64,000 nt of DNA from Desulfurivibrio sp047921155 (GTDB lineage Bacteria > Desulfobacterota > Desulfobulbia > Desulfobulbales > Desulfurivibrionaceae), in assembly GCA_047921155.1 (NCBI GenBank), contig JBLRWU010000001.1, positions 9,758-73,757 of the forward strand, in the 5' to 3' direction. The notes beneath the pieces are model-generated. The model did not search any database, was not told the origin of the DNA, and saw only the letters and a program-made list of their open reading frames with translations. A program made the translations under genes and the position numbers. Of the stretch, positions 17,104 to 25,275 are shown piece after piece; the first letter of the stretch is position 1; each line of letters opens with the position of its first letter.

Positions 17104-18687
17104 TCAGTCAAGCAGCAGGCTGATGCCGTCCATCTCCGGCGGCACCGGTAACCCCATCAGCTTGAGGATGGTCGGAGCCAGGCCGGTCAGGGTGCCGTCG
17201 CTCCGCAAGCGGTGGGAACCAGGGACGGCCTGGCGGTCGATCAGCAGCAGGGGCACCGGGTTACAGGTATGGGCGGTCATCGGGCCGCTGCTTTGGGTGC
17301 TGATCATCTCCTCGGCATTACCGTGATCGGCGGTGATCAGCACCACCCCTCCGGCGGCGGTAAACGCCTCCACCACCCGGCCGATGCAATGATCCACCGC
17401 TTCACAGGCCTTGATCGCCGCCGGCAGAATCCCGCTGTGGCCCACCATGTCGCCGTTGGCGAAATTAAGGATCACCAGGGAATAGGGGATCTCCGGTCCG
17501 GAATCTCCTCCCCCCCCCAGCCGGCGCAACAGCTCCTCGGTGACCTCGGGGGCGCTCATCTCCGGCTTGAGGTCGTAGGTGGCGACCTGGCGGGCCGAAG
17601 GGATCAGGGCCCGCTCCTCCCCGGGGAAGGGCTCCTCGCGACCACCGTTGAAGAAGTAGGTCACATGGGCGTATTTTTCGGTTTCGGCGATCCGTAGCTG
17701 CCTGAGCCCGTGGCGACTGACCTCCTCCCCCAGGATCCGCTCCAGGGTCTGGGGGGGGAAGGCCACCGGCAGATCGAAATCCTTTTCATAACGGGTCATG
17801 GTGGCCAGGGTACCCAGGCGGGGCCGGCGGGGCCGGGTAAAACCGCTGAAATCGTCCCGACTTAAGGCGCTGACCAACTGGCGAGCCCGGTCGGCCCGGA
17901 AATTGAAGAAGATCACCCCGTCGCCATCCTGCAACGGAGCCACGGGGGTGCCGTCGGCCCGTCGGATCACGGTGGGCTTGATAAACTCGTCGTTTTCTCC
18001 ACGCCCGTAGGCCTCCCGTACCGCCGCCAGGGGATCGGCGGCGTTCATTTCCGCCCGGCCGTCCACCACCGCCTGCCAGGCCATCTCCACCCGCTCCCAG
18101 CGTTTGTCGCGATCCATGGCATAGTAGCGACCGCAAACCGTGGCCACCCGGCCGAGCTTGAGGCGAGCCATGGCCGCAACCAGTGCTTCCATATAACCCA
18201 GACCGCTCCGGGGCGGGGTATCGCGACCGTCCATGAAAGGATGAACAAAAACCCGCTCGATGCCCCGGCGGGCCGCCAGCTCCAGCAGGGCGATGAGGTG
18301 GTCGATATGGCTGTGGACCCCGCCGTCGGAGAGCAGGCCCATCAGGTGGAGGGCCGAACCCCGCTTTTGCACCTGGTCCATCACGGCGATCAGGGTCGGA
18401 TTGGCAAAAAGATCACCGTCCCGCACCGCCAGGCTGATCCTGGTGAAATCCTGATAGACGGTGCGCCCGGCCCCGATATTGAGATGGCCCACCTCGGAGT
18501 TGCCCATCTGCCCCCTGGGCAGACCCACCGCCCCGTTGTGGGCGATCAGGGTGGTAAAGGGGTATTCCCGCCGCCAGCGATCCATATTGGGAGTGGCGGC
18601 CAGATGGACGGCGTTGCCGGGCCCCGGCGACGCTTCCCCCCAGCCATCAAGAATCGCCAGCAGTACCGGCCGCACTTTACCCTTCAT
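17104..18687 (-). CDS. gpmI: 2,3-bisphosphoglycerate-independent phosphoglycerate mutase
   Basis: A 527-residue alkaline-phosphatase-superfamily enzyme interconverting 3- and 2-phosphoglycerate with two Mn ions. Motifs include LAILDGWG (metal Asp), the catalytic-serine region GQMGNSEVGHLNIGAGR, HPFMDGRDTPP, NFRADRARQ and VLITADHGNAEEM. Length is typical (about 510-530). ATG 18687 is preferred to ATG 18696 because an AGGA site sits about 8 bases ahead of it. The start overlaps the end of rsfS, so translation is probably coupled. Confidence 0.96.
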   Translation of the reverse strand: MKGKVRPVLLAILDGWGEASPGPGNAVHLAATPNMDRWRREYPFTTLIAHNGAVGLPRGQMGNSEVGHLNIGAGRTVYQDFTRISLAVRDGDLFANPTLIAVMDQVQKRGSALHLMGLLSDGGVHSHIDHLIALLELAARRGIERVFVHPFMDGRDTPPRSGLGYMEALVAAMARLKLGRVATVCGRYYAMDRDKRWERVEMAWQAVVDGRAEMNAADPLAAVREAYGRGENDEFIKPTVIRRADGTPVAPLQDGDGVIFFNFRADRARQLVSALSRDDFSGFTRPRRPRLGTLATMTRYEKDFDLPVAFPPQTLERILGEEVSRHGLRQLRIAETEKYAHVTYFFNGGREEPFPGEERALIPSARQVATYDLKPEMSAPEVTEELLRRLGGGGDSGPEIPYSLVILNFANGDMVGHSGILPAAIKACEAVDHCIGRVVEAFTAAGGVVLITADHGNAEEMISTQSSGPMTAHTCNPVPLLLIDRQAVPGSHRLRSDGTLTGLAPTILKLMGLPVPPEMDGISLLLD

Positions 18688-19072
18688 CGGAATCATCCTG
18701 CAGGCTCACCCTGACGGCATCATGCCAGAGACCGTCCAGATCGTAAAATTCCCGTAGATCACGGTAAAAAATATGGATCACCAGATCGTTGAAATCGAGC
18801 AACACCCAATGCCCTTCGGCCAACCCCTCGGTATCGCCGATTTTCAGGCGTTTGGGCGAAAGAGCCTCATCCACCGCCTTGGCCAGGCTCTGGACATGGC
18901 GGGTGGAGCGGCCGCTTAAAATCAGCAGATAATCGGTGTAGGAGGAGATCCCCCGGACATCGAGAAGCACCGGGTTCTCCGCCTGTTTGTCCAGAGCGGC
19001 CCCGACGGCAAGCCGGGCCAGCTCCAGTCCCGAAAGCTCCTTCAACTCTGCGGCAACTGCCTTAATATGCAT
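18677..19072 (-). CDS. rsfS: Ribosomal silencing factor
   Basis: A 131-residue RsfS/Iojap family protein that binds ribosomal protein L14 and blocks subunit joining in poor nutrient conditions. The family core is visible: ALDKQAENPVLLDVRGISSYTDYLLILSG, RHVQSLAKAVDEAL and GHWVLLDFNDLVIHIFYRDLREFYDLDGLW. Start 19072 (MHIKAVAAEL) gives the normal length; the longer frame would run back across the divergent promoter region. It is the first gene of the rsfS-gpmI-thrC-punA-mtaD series. Confidence 0.93.
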   Translation of the reverse strand: MHIKAVAAELKELSGLELARLAVGAALDKQAENPVLLDVRGISSYTDYLLILSGRSTRHVQSLAKAVDEALSPKRLKIGDTEGLAEGHWVLLDFNDLVIHIFYRDLREFYDLDGLWHDAVRVSLQDDSDEG

Positions 19073-19197
19073 TTCATGGTCCCTAATTGACTGAAAATCA
19101 CCAGGATCGGCGAGATTGCGCCCAAAGGGTCGCATCATATATCGCCACCGCCCCGGATGCAACCGGGAATCCCCCTGGCGCCGAGCAAAAGTGCGCT

Positions 19198-19226
19198 TTG
19201 ACTTCCGCAAGATGTGGAGGTATAAT
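19198..19226 (+). promoter_or_regulatory. Near-consensus sigma-70 promoter for secDF operon
   Basis: TTGACT (19198-19203), a 17-base spacer, then a perfect TATAAT (19221-19226). The predicted start near 19233 leaves a leader of about 68 bases before the secDF ATG. It is one of the best promoter matches seen in the window and explains the plus-strand operon to ftsB. Confidence 0.85.
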
Positions 19227-19300
19227 CACCGGTCTTCATTAACGCCCTCCCGTAACGGTGTTGCGGATAAAGGAAAAATTCCCGTTAAACAGGAGTATCC

Positions 19301-21910
19301 ATGCAAAGCTCGTTGAAATGGAAAATCGGCCTGCTCTTCTTTATGATCATCTTTTCTCTGGTCACCGTGCTGCCGTCACTGTCGGTTTCGGTGCCCGATT
19401 GGTGGAAGAAGTATCTGGCCCCGGAGGGCGTGCGCCTGGGACTGGACCTGCAGGGCGGCATGCATCTGGTGTTACAGGTCGATATCGACCGGGCCATCGC
19501 CAACTCCCTGGACCTGGCCGCCGAGGAGCTGCGAGAAACCATGCGGGAGCAGCAGATCACCCTGGTTCGGGCCCGCACCACCGATCCCAAGACCGCCGTC
19601 TTCACCCTGCCCAATATCGGGGCGCTCCAGGCCGTACAGAACAAAGTGAGCGAAGATTTCCCCAACCTGGAGATGCGGACCGAGAGTGAAGAGGGCACCT
19701 TTCCCCGCATCTTCCTTAAGCTTGACGAAGAACAGCTCGATTTTATTGAAAAAAATGCAGTCCGCCAGTCACTGGAGATTATCCGCAACCGGATCGACCA
19801 GTTCGGGGTGGCGGAGCCGGTAATCGTGCGTCAGGGCGTTGATGAGATTGTGGTCCAGCTGCCCGGGGTAAAGGATCCGGAACGGGCCATCGACCTGATC
19901 GGCCAGACCGCCCAGTTGGAGTTCAAGCTGGTGGATGATTCCCAGGCGGTCAATCTGGAACAACTGATCAACCAGGCCGTGGAGGCCGGACAGTGGCAGT
20001 GGGGTGAGGATCGGCGGCAGTTGAACCAGGCCCTGCGGGGAATGCTGCCCGAAGATCGGGAGATCTATTTCCATCGCATCGTTGATCGCCAGACCGGCCA
20101 GGAACGCCGGGAGGCCATCCTGCTCTACACCACCTCCCTGATGACCGGCGAGATGGTCCGCGACGCCCGGGTCCGGGTGGGCGGCACCTTCAATGAACCT
20201 TACGTCAGCCTGGATCTGACCAACCGGGGTGGTCGGGTTTTCGGTCAGATCACCGAACGCAACGTGGGCCGCCAGTTAGCCATCGTCCTTGATGAAGTGG
20301 TCCGTTCAGCCCCGGTGATCCGGGAGCGAATTCTAGGCGGCAGCGCCCAGATCTCCGGGGGCTTCAGGCATGAAGAGGCCGCCGACCTGGCCATTGTTTT
20401 GCGGGTGGGCGCCCTGCCCGCCCCGGTGGAGATTATCCAGAACCTGACGGTGGGGGCCTCTCTGGGCCGTGATTCAATTCAGCGAGGGCTGGTCTCCGGC
20501 CTCTTCGGGGCCTTGCTGGTTTCGATGTTCATGGTGATCTACTACCGGCTCTCCGGGGTGATCGCCAACGCCGCCATGGCTTTAAACATCCTCTTTATCT
20601 TCACCGGCCTGGCGATGATGCAGGCCACCCTGACCCTGCCCGGGATCGCCGGAATCATTCTGGCCATCGGTATGGCGGTGGATGCCAACGTCCTGATCTT
20701 CGAACGGATGCGGGAAGAGTTCGCCCTGGGCAAAACCGTCAAATCGGGAGTTGAGGGAGGATACAGCAACGCGCTGTCCACCATTGTCGACTCCCAGGTC
20801 ACCACCCTGATCACCGCCCTGGCCCTCTTTCTCTTCGGCACCGGGCCGATCAAGGGTTTTGCCGTCACCCTCTCCCTGGGGGTCACCTTCAACCTGTTCA
20901 CCACCCTCTTCGGCACCAAGCTGGTCTACGACTTTCTCCACGCCAAACGGCTGCTGGGTGAAATTCGCTTTCTCAGCATACTGAGCAACCCCCGCCTCGA
21001 CTTCATGCGCCTGCGCCGGATCGCCTTCGGACTTTCCGGAGTGCTGCTGCTGATCGGAGCCGTGGCCATGGTGGAAGTGGTCCGGGGCACCGCCAACCTC
21101 GGGGTTGATTTTGCCGGCGGCACCATGGCCCAGTACCGGGCCGAACAACCCTTCAACCTGGCCGAGGTGCGCAACGCCCTGAACCGGGCCGGCCTGGAAA
21201 GCGCCCAGCCCCAGCACGTGGAGGGGGAAAACCGGTTGATCGTGCGGATCAAGGAGGACCGGGCCGTGGTTGGCGAGATCACCGCCACCGTCACCGCCGC
21301 TCTGCATGAACATCTGTCCGATAAGGGATTCGAGCTGGAAAGCCAATCAGAGATCGGTTCGGCGATCAGCGAAACCCTCCGCAACAAGGCGCTGCAGGCG
21401 ATCCTGATCGCTCTCTTGGGGGTAATTATCTATCTCGCCCTGCGCTTCGATCTCCGCTTCGGCATGGCGGCAGCGGCGGCGACCTTCCATGATGTTCTGG
21501 TGGTGCTGGGGATCTGCTGGCTGCTCAATATCGAGATCACCCTGCTGATCGTCACCGCCCTGCTGACTCTGGCCGGCTATTCATTGAATGACTCGGTGGT
21601 GGTTTTCGACCGCATCCGGGAAAATCTCAGGAAAAGACCCCTGGAGGCGATGAAGGACGTGATCAACCGCAGCATTAACGATATCATGAGCCGGACCATC
21701 ATCACCTCGATGACCACCGCCCTGGTGCTGGTTTCCCTGCTGATGTTCGGCGGTTCGGTGATCAACGACTTCTCCTTGACCCTGTTGCTGGGGATTATTG
21801 TCGGCACCTTCTCTTCGATCTTTGTGGCCAGCCCCCTGCTGATGCTGTTGCCGGGCGGCGACCAGCGGCCTGACCGGGCGGAACCGCAGGGAGACGGGGC
21901 CCAGCTCTAA
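19301..21910 (+). CDS. secDF: Fused protein translocase SecDF
   Basis: An 869-residue inner-membrane RND-type protein that uses the proton gradient to pull secreted proteins from SecYEG. The SecD half (1 to about 545) has TM1, RLGLDLQGGMHLVLQV, a large periplasmic domain, and AIGMAVDANVLIFERMREE in the TM4 proton path. The SecF half (about 555-860) has LGVDFAGGTMAQY and YSLNDSVVVFDRIREN. Many Gram-negatives encode SecD and SecF separately, and no yajC is adjacent. The single reading frame spans the junction without ambiguity. AGGAG precedes ATG 19301. Confidence 0.95.
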   Translation: MQSSLKWKIGLLFFMIIFSLVTVLPSLSVSVPDWWKKYLAPEGVRLGLDLQGGMHLVLQVDIDRAIANSLDLAAEELRETMREQQITLVRARTTDPKTAVFTLPNIGALQAVQNKVSEDFPNLEMRTESEEGTFPRIFLKLDEEQLDFIEKNAVRQSLEIIRNRIDQFGVAEPVIVRQGVDEIVVQLPGVKDPERAIDLIGQTAQLEFKLVDDSQAVNLEQLINQAVEAGQWQWGEDRRQLNQALRGMLPEDREIYFHRIVDRQTGQERREAILLYTTSLMTGEMVRDARVRVGGTFNEPYVSLDLTNRGGRVFGQITERNVGRQLAIVLDEVVRSAPVIRERILGGSAQISGGFRHEEAADLAIVLRVGALPAPVEIIQNLTVGASLGRDSIQRGLVSGLFGALLVSMFMVIYYRLSGVIANAAMALNILFIFTGLAMMQATLTLPGIAGIILAIGMAVDANVLIFERMREEFALGKTVKSGVEGGYSNALSTIVDSQVTTLITALALFLFGTGPIKGFAVTLSLGVTFNLFTTLFGTKLVYDFLHAKRLLGEIRFLSILSNPRLDFMRLRRIAFGLSGVLLLIGAVAMVEVVRGTANLGVDFAGGTMAQYRAEQPFNLAEVRNALNRAGLESAQPQHVEGENRLIVRIKEDRAVVGEITATVTAALHEHLSDKGFELESQSEIGSAISETLRNKALQAILIALLGVIIYLALRFDLRFGMAAAAATFHDVLVVLGICWLLNIEITLLIVTALLTLAGYSLNDSVVVFDRIRENLRKRPLEAMKDVINRSINDIMSRTIITSMTTALVLVSLLMFGGSVINDFSLTLLLGIIVGTFSSIFVASPLLMLLPGGDQRPDRAEPQGDGAQL

Positions 21911-21942
21911 GGAGCGCAACGGAAATTCCAAGGAGTGAACCG

Positions 21943-22668
21943 ATGAGTATTAAACCACCGGCGGACCAGGTCCAGCCCTTGGGGTCCGAGGAGTCTTTCT
22001 CTTTCGACTGCGGGCCGGAACTGAGCTGTTTCACTGAATGCTGCCGGTCCCTGGATCTGGTCCTGACCCCCTACGACGTGCTGCGCCTGCGGCGGAAACT
22101 GGGGCTCAGTTCGGCTGAATTCCTCGAGCGCTACACAGTGGTGGAGGAGCGCGAGGATGAGGCTTTTCCCCTGGTCTTTCTGGCCATGGTGGATGACGGT
22201 CGGGCCAGTTGCCCCTTTGTCGCCACCTCCGGTTGCACGGTTTACCAGGATCGACCCGCCGCCTGCCGGGCCTACCCGCTGGGCCGGGGTTTACGCCTCA
22301 CCGGTTGCGGCGGCCGTAAGGCCCAGGAACTGTTCGTGCTGGTGCGGGAACCCCACTGTCGGGGGTTTGAGGCGGAGGGGAAGCAGGATGCGGCGGCCTG
22401 GATGAACGACCAGGGGCTGTCCCCCTACAACCGGGTCAGCGACGCTTTGCTCACCCTGCTGCGCCACCCCAAAATTCAGCAGGGCTGGCGCCCCAGCCCG
22501 AGCCAAAAGGAGCAGTACCTGCAAACCCTTTACCAGCTCGAAGGGTTTCGGGAACTGTTGCTCTCCGGTGATGGCGGACCCCGATCGGCGGCGGAGTTGA
22601 CCACCCTCGATGAGATCGAACAGCTGCTGGTCGCCATCGACTGGCTCCACCGGACATACAAGCTTTAA
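21943..22668 (+). CDS. YkgJ-family cysteine-cluster protein
   Basis: A 241-residue protein with the zinc/iron-binding cysteine cluster of the YkgJ family (PF03692). The N-terminus has FDCGPELSCFTECCRSLDLVLTPYDV, followed by ASCPFV and GCTVYQDRPAACRAYPLGRG. The cysteines are spaced as in the CxxxCxxCC...C...C...CRxYP pattern. No enzymatic activity is established for the family. It follows secDF by 32 bases and precedes purQ by 35, probably in one operon. AAGGAG lies upstream of ATG 21943. Confidence 0.88.
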   Translation: MSIKPPADQVQPLGSEESFSFDCGPELSCFTECCRSLDLVLTPYDVLRLRRKLGLSSAEFLERYTVVEEREDEAFPLVFLAMVDDGRASCPFVATSGCTVYQDRPAACRAYPLGRGLRLTGCGGRKAQELFVLVREPHCRGFEAEGKQDAAAWMNDQGLSPYNRVSDALLTLLRHPKIQQGWRPSPSQKEQYLQTLYQLEGFRELLLSGDGGPRSAAELTTLDEIEQLLVAIDWLHRTYKL

Positions 22669-22703
22669 GGCCGAACAAGGCCTTATTTCAAGGAGACGTG
22701 GAT

Positions 22704-23531
22704 ATGAAAAGAGCGGTCAGGGCCATCGTAATCACCGGCTACGGGACCAACTGCGAGGTGGAGATGGCCCAGGCCTGCAAGCTGGGCGGCGCCGACCAGG
22801 TTGATATCGTCCATATGAGCGAATTGCTCCACGGCGAATATCGCTTGGATGACTACCACCTGCTCAATCTGCCCGGCGGTTTTCTGGACGGCGACGACCT
22901 GGGGGCCGGCCAGGCCGGAGCCCACCGCCTGCGCCACGCCACGGTAAAACCCGGAGGGGAGCCGATCCGCGACCAGCTTTACCGCTTTATCGAAGCGGGC
23001 AAGTTGATCATCGGGGTCTGCAACGGTTTTCAGTTGATGGTCAAGATGGGACTGCTGCCCGGTTTCGACCAACGCTACGACCGTCGGCTGGTCAGCCTGA
23101 CCCATAACGACTCCAGCCGCTTCGAGGATCGCTGGGTCCACCTGCGGGTTGATCCGGAGAGTCCCTGCGTTTTCACCAAGGGGATTGAGCAACTTTATCT
23201 GCCGGTGCGCCACGGCGAAGGCAAGTTCGTCACCGCCGGCGAGACGGTCCTCAACCTGTTGGAAGAGAACCACCTGATCGCCATGCGCTACGCCGATCCC
23301 CAGACCGGCAAAGCGACCATGCGCTATCCCTTGAACCCCAACGGCTCACCGGACGGAATCGCCGGAATCTGTGACCCCAGCGGTCGCCTCTTTGGCCTGA
23401 TGCCCCACCCGGAAGCCTTCCTCCATCGGGTCAACCACCCGCGTTGGACCAGGGAGCAGTTGCCGGAGGAGGGCCAGGGGGTGACGCTTTTCCGCAACGG
23501 GATCGATTTCATCCGAGCAAACGTGCTGTAA
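22704..23531 (+). CDS. purQ: Phosphoribosylformylglycinamidine synthase, glutaminase subunit
   Basis: A 275-residue class I glutamine amidotransferase that supplies ammonia to PurL in purine synthesis. The catalytic cysteine sits in IGVCNGFQLMVKMG; the His/Glu of the triad are in LMPHPEAF, and NLPGGFLDGDDL is the oxyanion region. It is somewhat longer than the 220-230-residue PurQ of Bacillus. ATG 22704 is chosen over GTG 22698 because AAGGAG (22690-22694) is correctly spaced only for the former. purL is not in this window; purM is at 56-57 kb. Confidence 0.9.
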   Translation: MKRAVRAIVITGYGTNCEVEMAQACKLGGADQVDIVHMSELLHGEYRLDDYHLLNLPGGFLDGDDLGAGQAGAHRLRHATVKPGGEPIRDQLYRFIEAGKLIIGVCNGFQLMVKMGLLPGFDQRYDRRLVSLTHNDSSRFEDRWVHLRVDPESPCVFTKGIEQLYLPVRHGEGKFVTAGETVLNLLEENHLIAMRYADPQTGKATMRYPLNPNGSPDGIAGICDPSGRLFGLMPHPEAFLHRVNHPRWTREQLPEEGQGVTLFRNGIDFIRANVL

Positions 23532-23540
23532 GCGGAAGCA

Positions 23541-24242
23541 ATGACGCCGCCCAAAGGTCATCGCCTGGCCCGGCTGATCCTGGACTTACGGACGCCGATG
23601 CTCTACCTGGGGATCCTTCTGGTGGTGGCGACCATGGGCTTCACCGTGGTTTCACCGCAAGCTTTACGCCTACTGCAAGCCCACCTGAGCCAGGAACTGG
23701 CCTATTTCACCGTCACCGACCCCTTCCTGGCCCATGTACGGCTGGGGTTGGGGCTGGCCATTTTCACCACCGTGCCGCTCTTCTCCTGGTGGTTCTGGAA
23801 AGCGATGGCCGGGCCGTTCAAGCTTACCCGGATCACCCGGCTCTGGTTTGCGGCCTTCAGCTGCCTGCTCTTCTACGGCGGCGCCATCTTCTGTTTTCTG
23901 GTCACCCTGCCCCTGGGGGTTAATTTTTTGCTGGGCTATCAGTCCGAGCAGTTGCAGGCCGTGATCGCGGTGGGCAAGTTCGTCACCTTCGTCACCGTCT
24001 TCGTGCTGGCCTTCGGTTTTATCGCCATGCTGCCGATCTTCATGGTCTTCGGGGCCAAAACCCGGCTGATGACCCGGCAAAGGTTCGAACGCAACCGGGG
24101 TTATGCGGTACTGATTATCACCATTATCTCCGCCCTGATCACCCCCACCCCGGATGTGGTCAACCTTTCCTTCATGGCAGCGCCGATGTATCTGCTTTAC
24201 GAATCGGGTATTATGATCATCAAGCTGCTTAAAATCGAGTAA
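23541..24242 (+). CDS. tatC: Sec-independent translocase subunit TatC
   Basis: A 233-residue polytopic membrane protein with about six hydrophobic segments. It matches TatC, the receptor for twin-arginine signal peptides. Typical features are an Arg-rich cytosolic start (HRLARLILDL; shorter than the usual HLxELRxR), the VTDPFLAHVRLGLGLAIFTTVPL segment, and the final RNRGYAVLIITIISALITPTPDVVNLSFMAAPMYLLYE. The His-Leu-x-Glu-Leu motif of canonical TatC is not clearly present at the N-terminus. It lies 9 bases after purQ. tatA is at 10.4 kb. Confidence 0.88.
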   Translation: MTPPKGHRLARLILDLRTPMLYLGILLVVATMGFTVVSPQALRLLQAHLSQELAYFTVTDPFLAHVRLGLGLAIFTTVPLFSWWFWKAMAGPFKLTRITRLWFAAFSCLLFYGGAIFCFLVTLPLGVNFLLGYQSEQLQAVIAVGKFVTFVTVFVLAFGFIAMLPIFMVFGAKTRLMTRQRFERNRGYAVLIITIISALITPTPDVVNLSFMAAPMYLLYESGIMIIKLLKIE

Positions 24243-24270
24243 CGACCCGGGACGGAACCGAGAAAGGCCC

Positions 24271-24567
24271 ATGCCGCGACCCTACCAGCCAAAAGAGAAA
24301 AATCCCATCAAGGCCGTCATCCTGCTGCTGCTGGCGCTGCTGGCCCTTTGGATGTTGCTGAGCCCTTACGGGCTCTGGCAATACTCTCGAATTTCCCGGG
24401 AACTTGCAGGGCTGCGGGAGGAGAACAGTCGCCTGGAACAGGAAAATCACGAACTGCTCATCGAGCTCGAAAGGCTGCGCAACGACCCGGAGTATATCGA
24501 AGAGCTGGCCCGCCGGGAACACGGCCTGCTGAAAAAAAACGAGCTGATCTTCAACTTCAGCCGCTGA
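24271..24567 (+). CDS. ftsB: FtsB/DivIC-family cell division protein
   Basis: A 98-residue bitopic protein: a basic N-terminus, one membrane helix (AVILLLLALLALWMLL, about 15-30), then a leucine-zipper coiled coil (ELAGLREENSRLEQENHELLIELERL) and the short family tail DPEYIEELARREHGLLKKNELIF. FtsB bridges FtsL and FtsQ in the divisome. It is the last gene of the plus operon and ends 8 bases from the convergent 59-residue gene. FtsB versus DivIC cannot be separated by sequence alone. Confidence 0.88.
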   Translation: MPRPYQPKEKNPIKAVILLLLALLALWMLLSPYGLWQYSRISRELAGLREENSRLEQENHELLIELERLRNDPEYIEELARREHGLLKKNELIFNFSR

Positions 24568-24575
24568 TCGGTTTC

Positions 24576-24755
24576 TTACCCCCTGCCTCTCCCGCCTTTA
24601 CGCCCCCTTTCCAACGCGGCCACCTTTTTCTCCAGCTCCTCGCTGAGCTTGACCCGCCCCTCAAGAACACATCCCCGCCGCCCGGGGATGCAATCGGATT
24701 TCAATTTCTGGCAATTATTGAGATTAAAATCGTAGTTACGGCAGGAGAAAGTCAT
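24576..24755 (-). CDS. Small four-cysteine protein (59 aa)
   Basis: A 59-residue frame reading from ATG 24755 to TAA. The N-terminal half carries four cysteines at residues 5, 15, 22 and 29 (CRNYDF, NNCQKLKSDC, GRRGC), spaced C-x9-C-x6-C-x6-C. The second half is a charged helix (LEGRVKLSEELEKKVAAL) and a basic Gly/Arg tail. The composition is protein-like, with a regular heptad pattern and a clustered Cys motif suggesting metal binding. It lies 18 bases after sixA on the same strand and ends 8 bases from ftsB. The ribosome site is weak. Function unknown; I recall similar small proteins in related bacteria but cannot verify this here. Confidence 0.72.
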   Translation of the reverse strand: MTFSCRNYDFNLNNCQKLKSDCIPGRRGCVLEGRVKLSEELEKKVAALERGRKGGRGRG

Positions 24756-24773
24756 GAATCACCACTGCTGTTG

Positions 24774-25262
24774 TTAAGCTTTGGGGTAATCGTAAAAGAG
24801 CAGGCTACCGATCCCCCGCTCAACATCCAGCCAGGAGTCCACCGGAAAATTTAAAGCAACCAGGCCGCATGGGGGGATATTAGCGAACTTTTCACCACTC
24901 AGCCACTCGGCCAGGATGGTTAGATAGGGGTTGTGGCCCACCAGCATCGCTCGGGACAGGTTGTCGTCAAAAGCCCGGATAACGGTCAGCAGGCCGTCGA
25001 TGCCCTCGTAGTAGATCTTCTCGTCGCAACTGATCCGGGCCGCCGGGTAGCCCAGGGAATCGGCGAAGATGCGGGCGGTTTGGCGGGTTCTTTTGGAGGG
25101 ACTGGCCGCAATCAGTTCCGGGGAAAAGGCGTGATCCCGCAATAATCGCGCCATCACCGGGGCATCCGCCATGCCGCGCTCATCGAGCGACCGTTCAAAG
25201 TCGCTGGATTCACCGCTCATCCATCCCGCTTTGGCATGCCGCAGTAAACAGAGAGTCTTCAT
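24774..25262 (-). CDS. sixA: SixA-like phosphohistidine phosphatase
   Basis: A 162-residue histidine phosphatase superfamily member of the SixA type, which removes phosphate from phosphohistidine in phosphorelay proteins. The catalytic RHG-like motif is LLRHAKAGW (His9); ASPSKRTRQTA carries the second arginine and LVGHNPYLT the second catalytic histidine. The short length without an insertion domain fits SixA rather than phosphoglycerate mutase. It lies 13 bases after the M48 protease gene in the same minus-strand series. Confidence 0.9.
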   Translation of the reverse strand: MKTLCLLRHAKAGWMSGESSDFERSLDERGMADAPVMARLLRDHAFSPELIAASPSKRTRQTARIFADSLGYPAARISCDEKIYYEGIDGLLTVIRAFDDNLSRAMLVGHNPYLTILAEWLSGEKFANIPPCGLVALNFPVDSWLDVERGIGSLLFYDYPKA

Positions 25263-25275
25263 GACGACGTCAAGC

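Noticed and set aside
18677..19210. Longer start for rsfS at 19210
   Set aside because: The extra 46 residues have no family match and would overlap the divergent secDF promoter at 19198-19226.
24670..24690. Strong hairpin CATCCCCG...CGGGGATG as a terminator between ftsB and sixA
   Set aside because: It has no T tract and lies inside the 59-residue four-cysteine coding frame, where the codons explain it.
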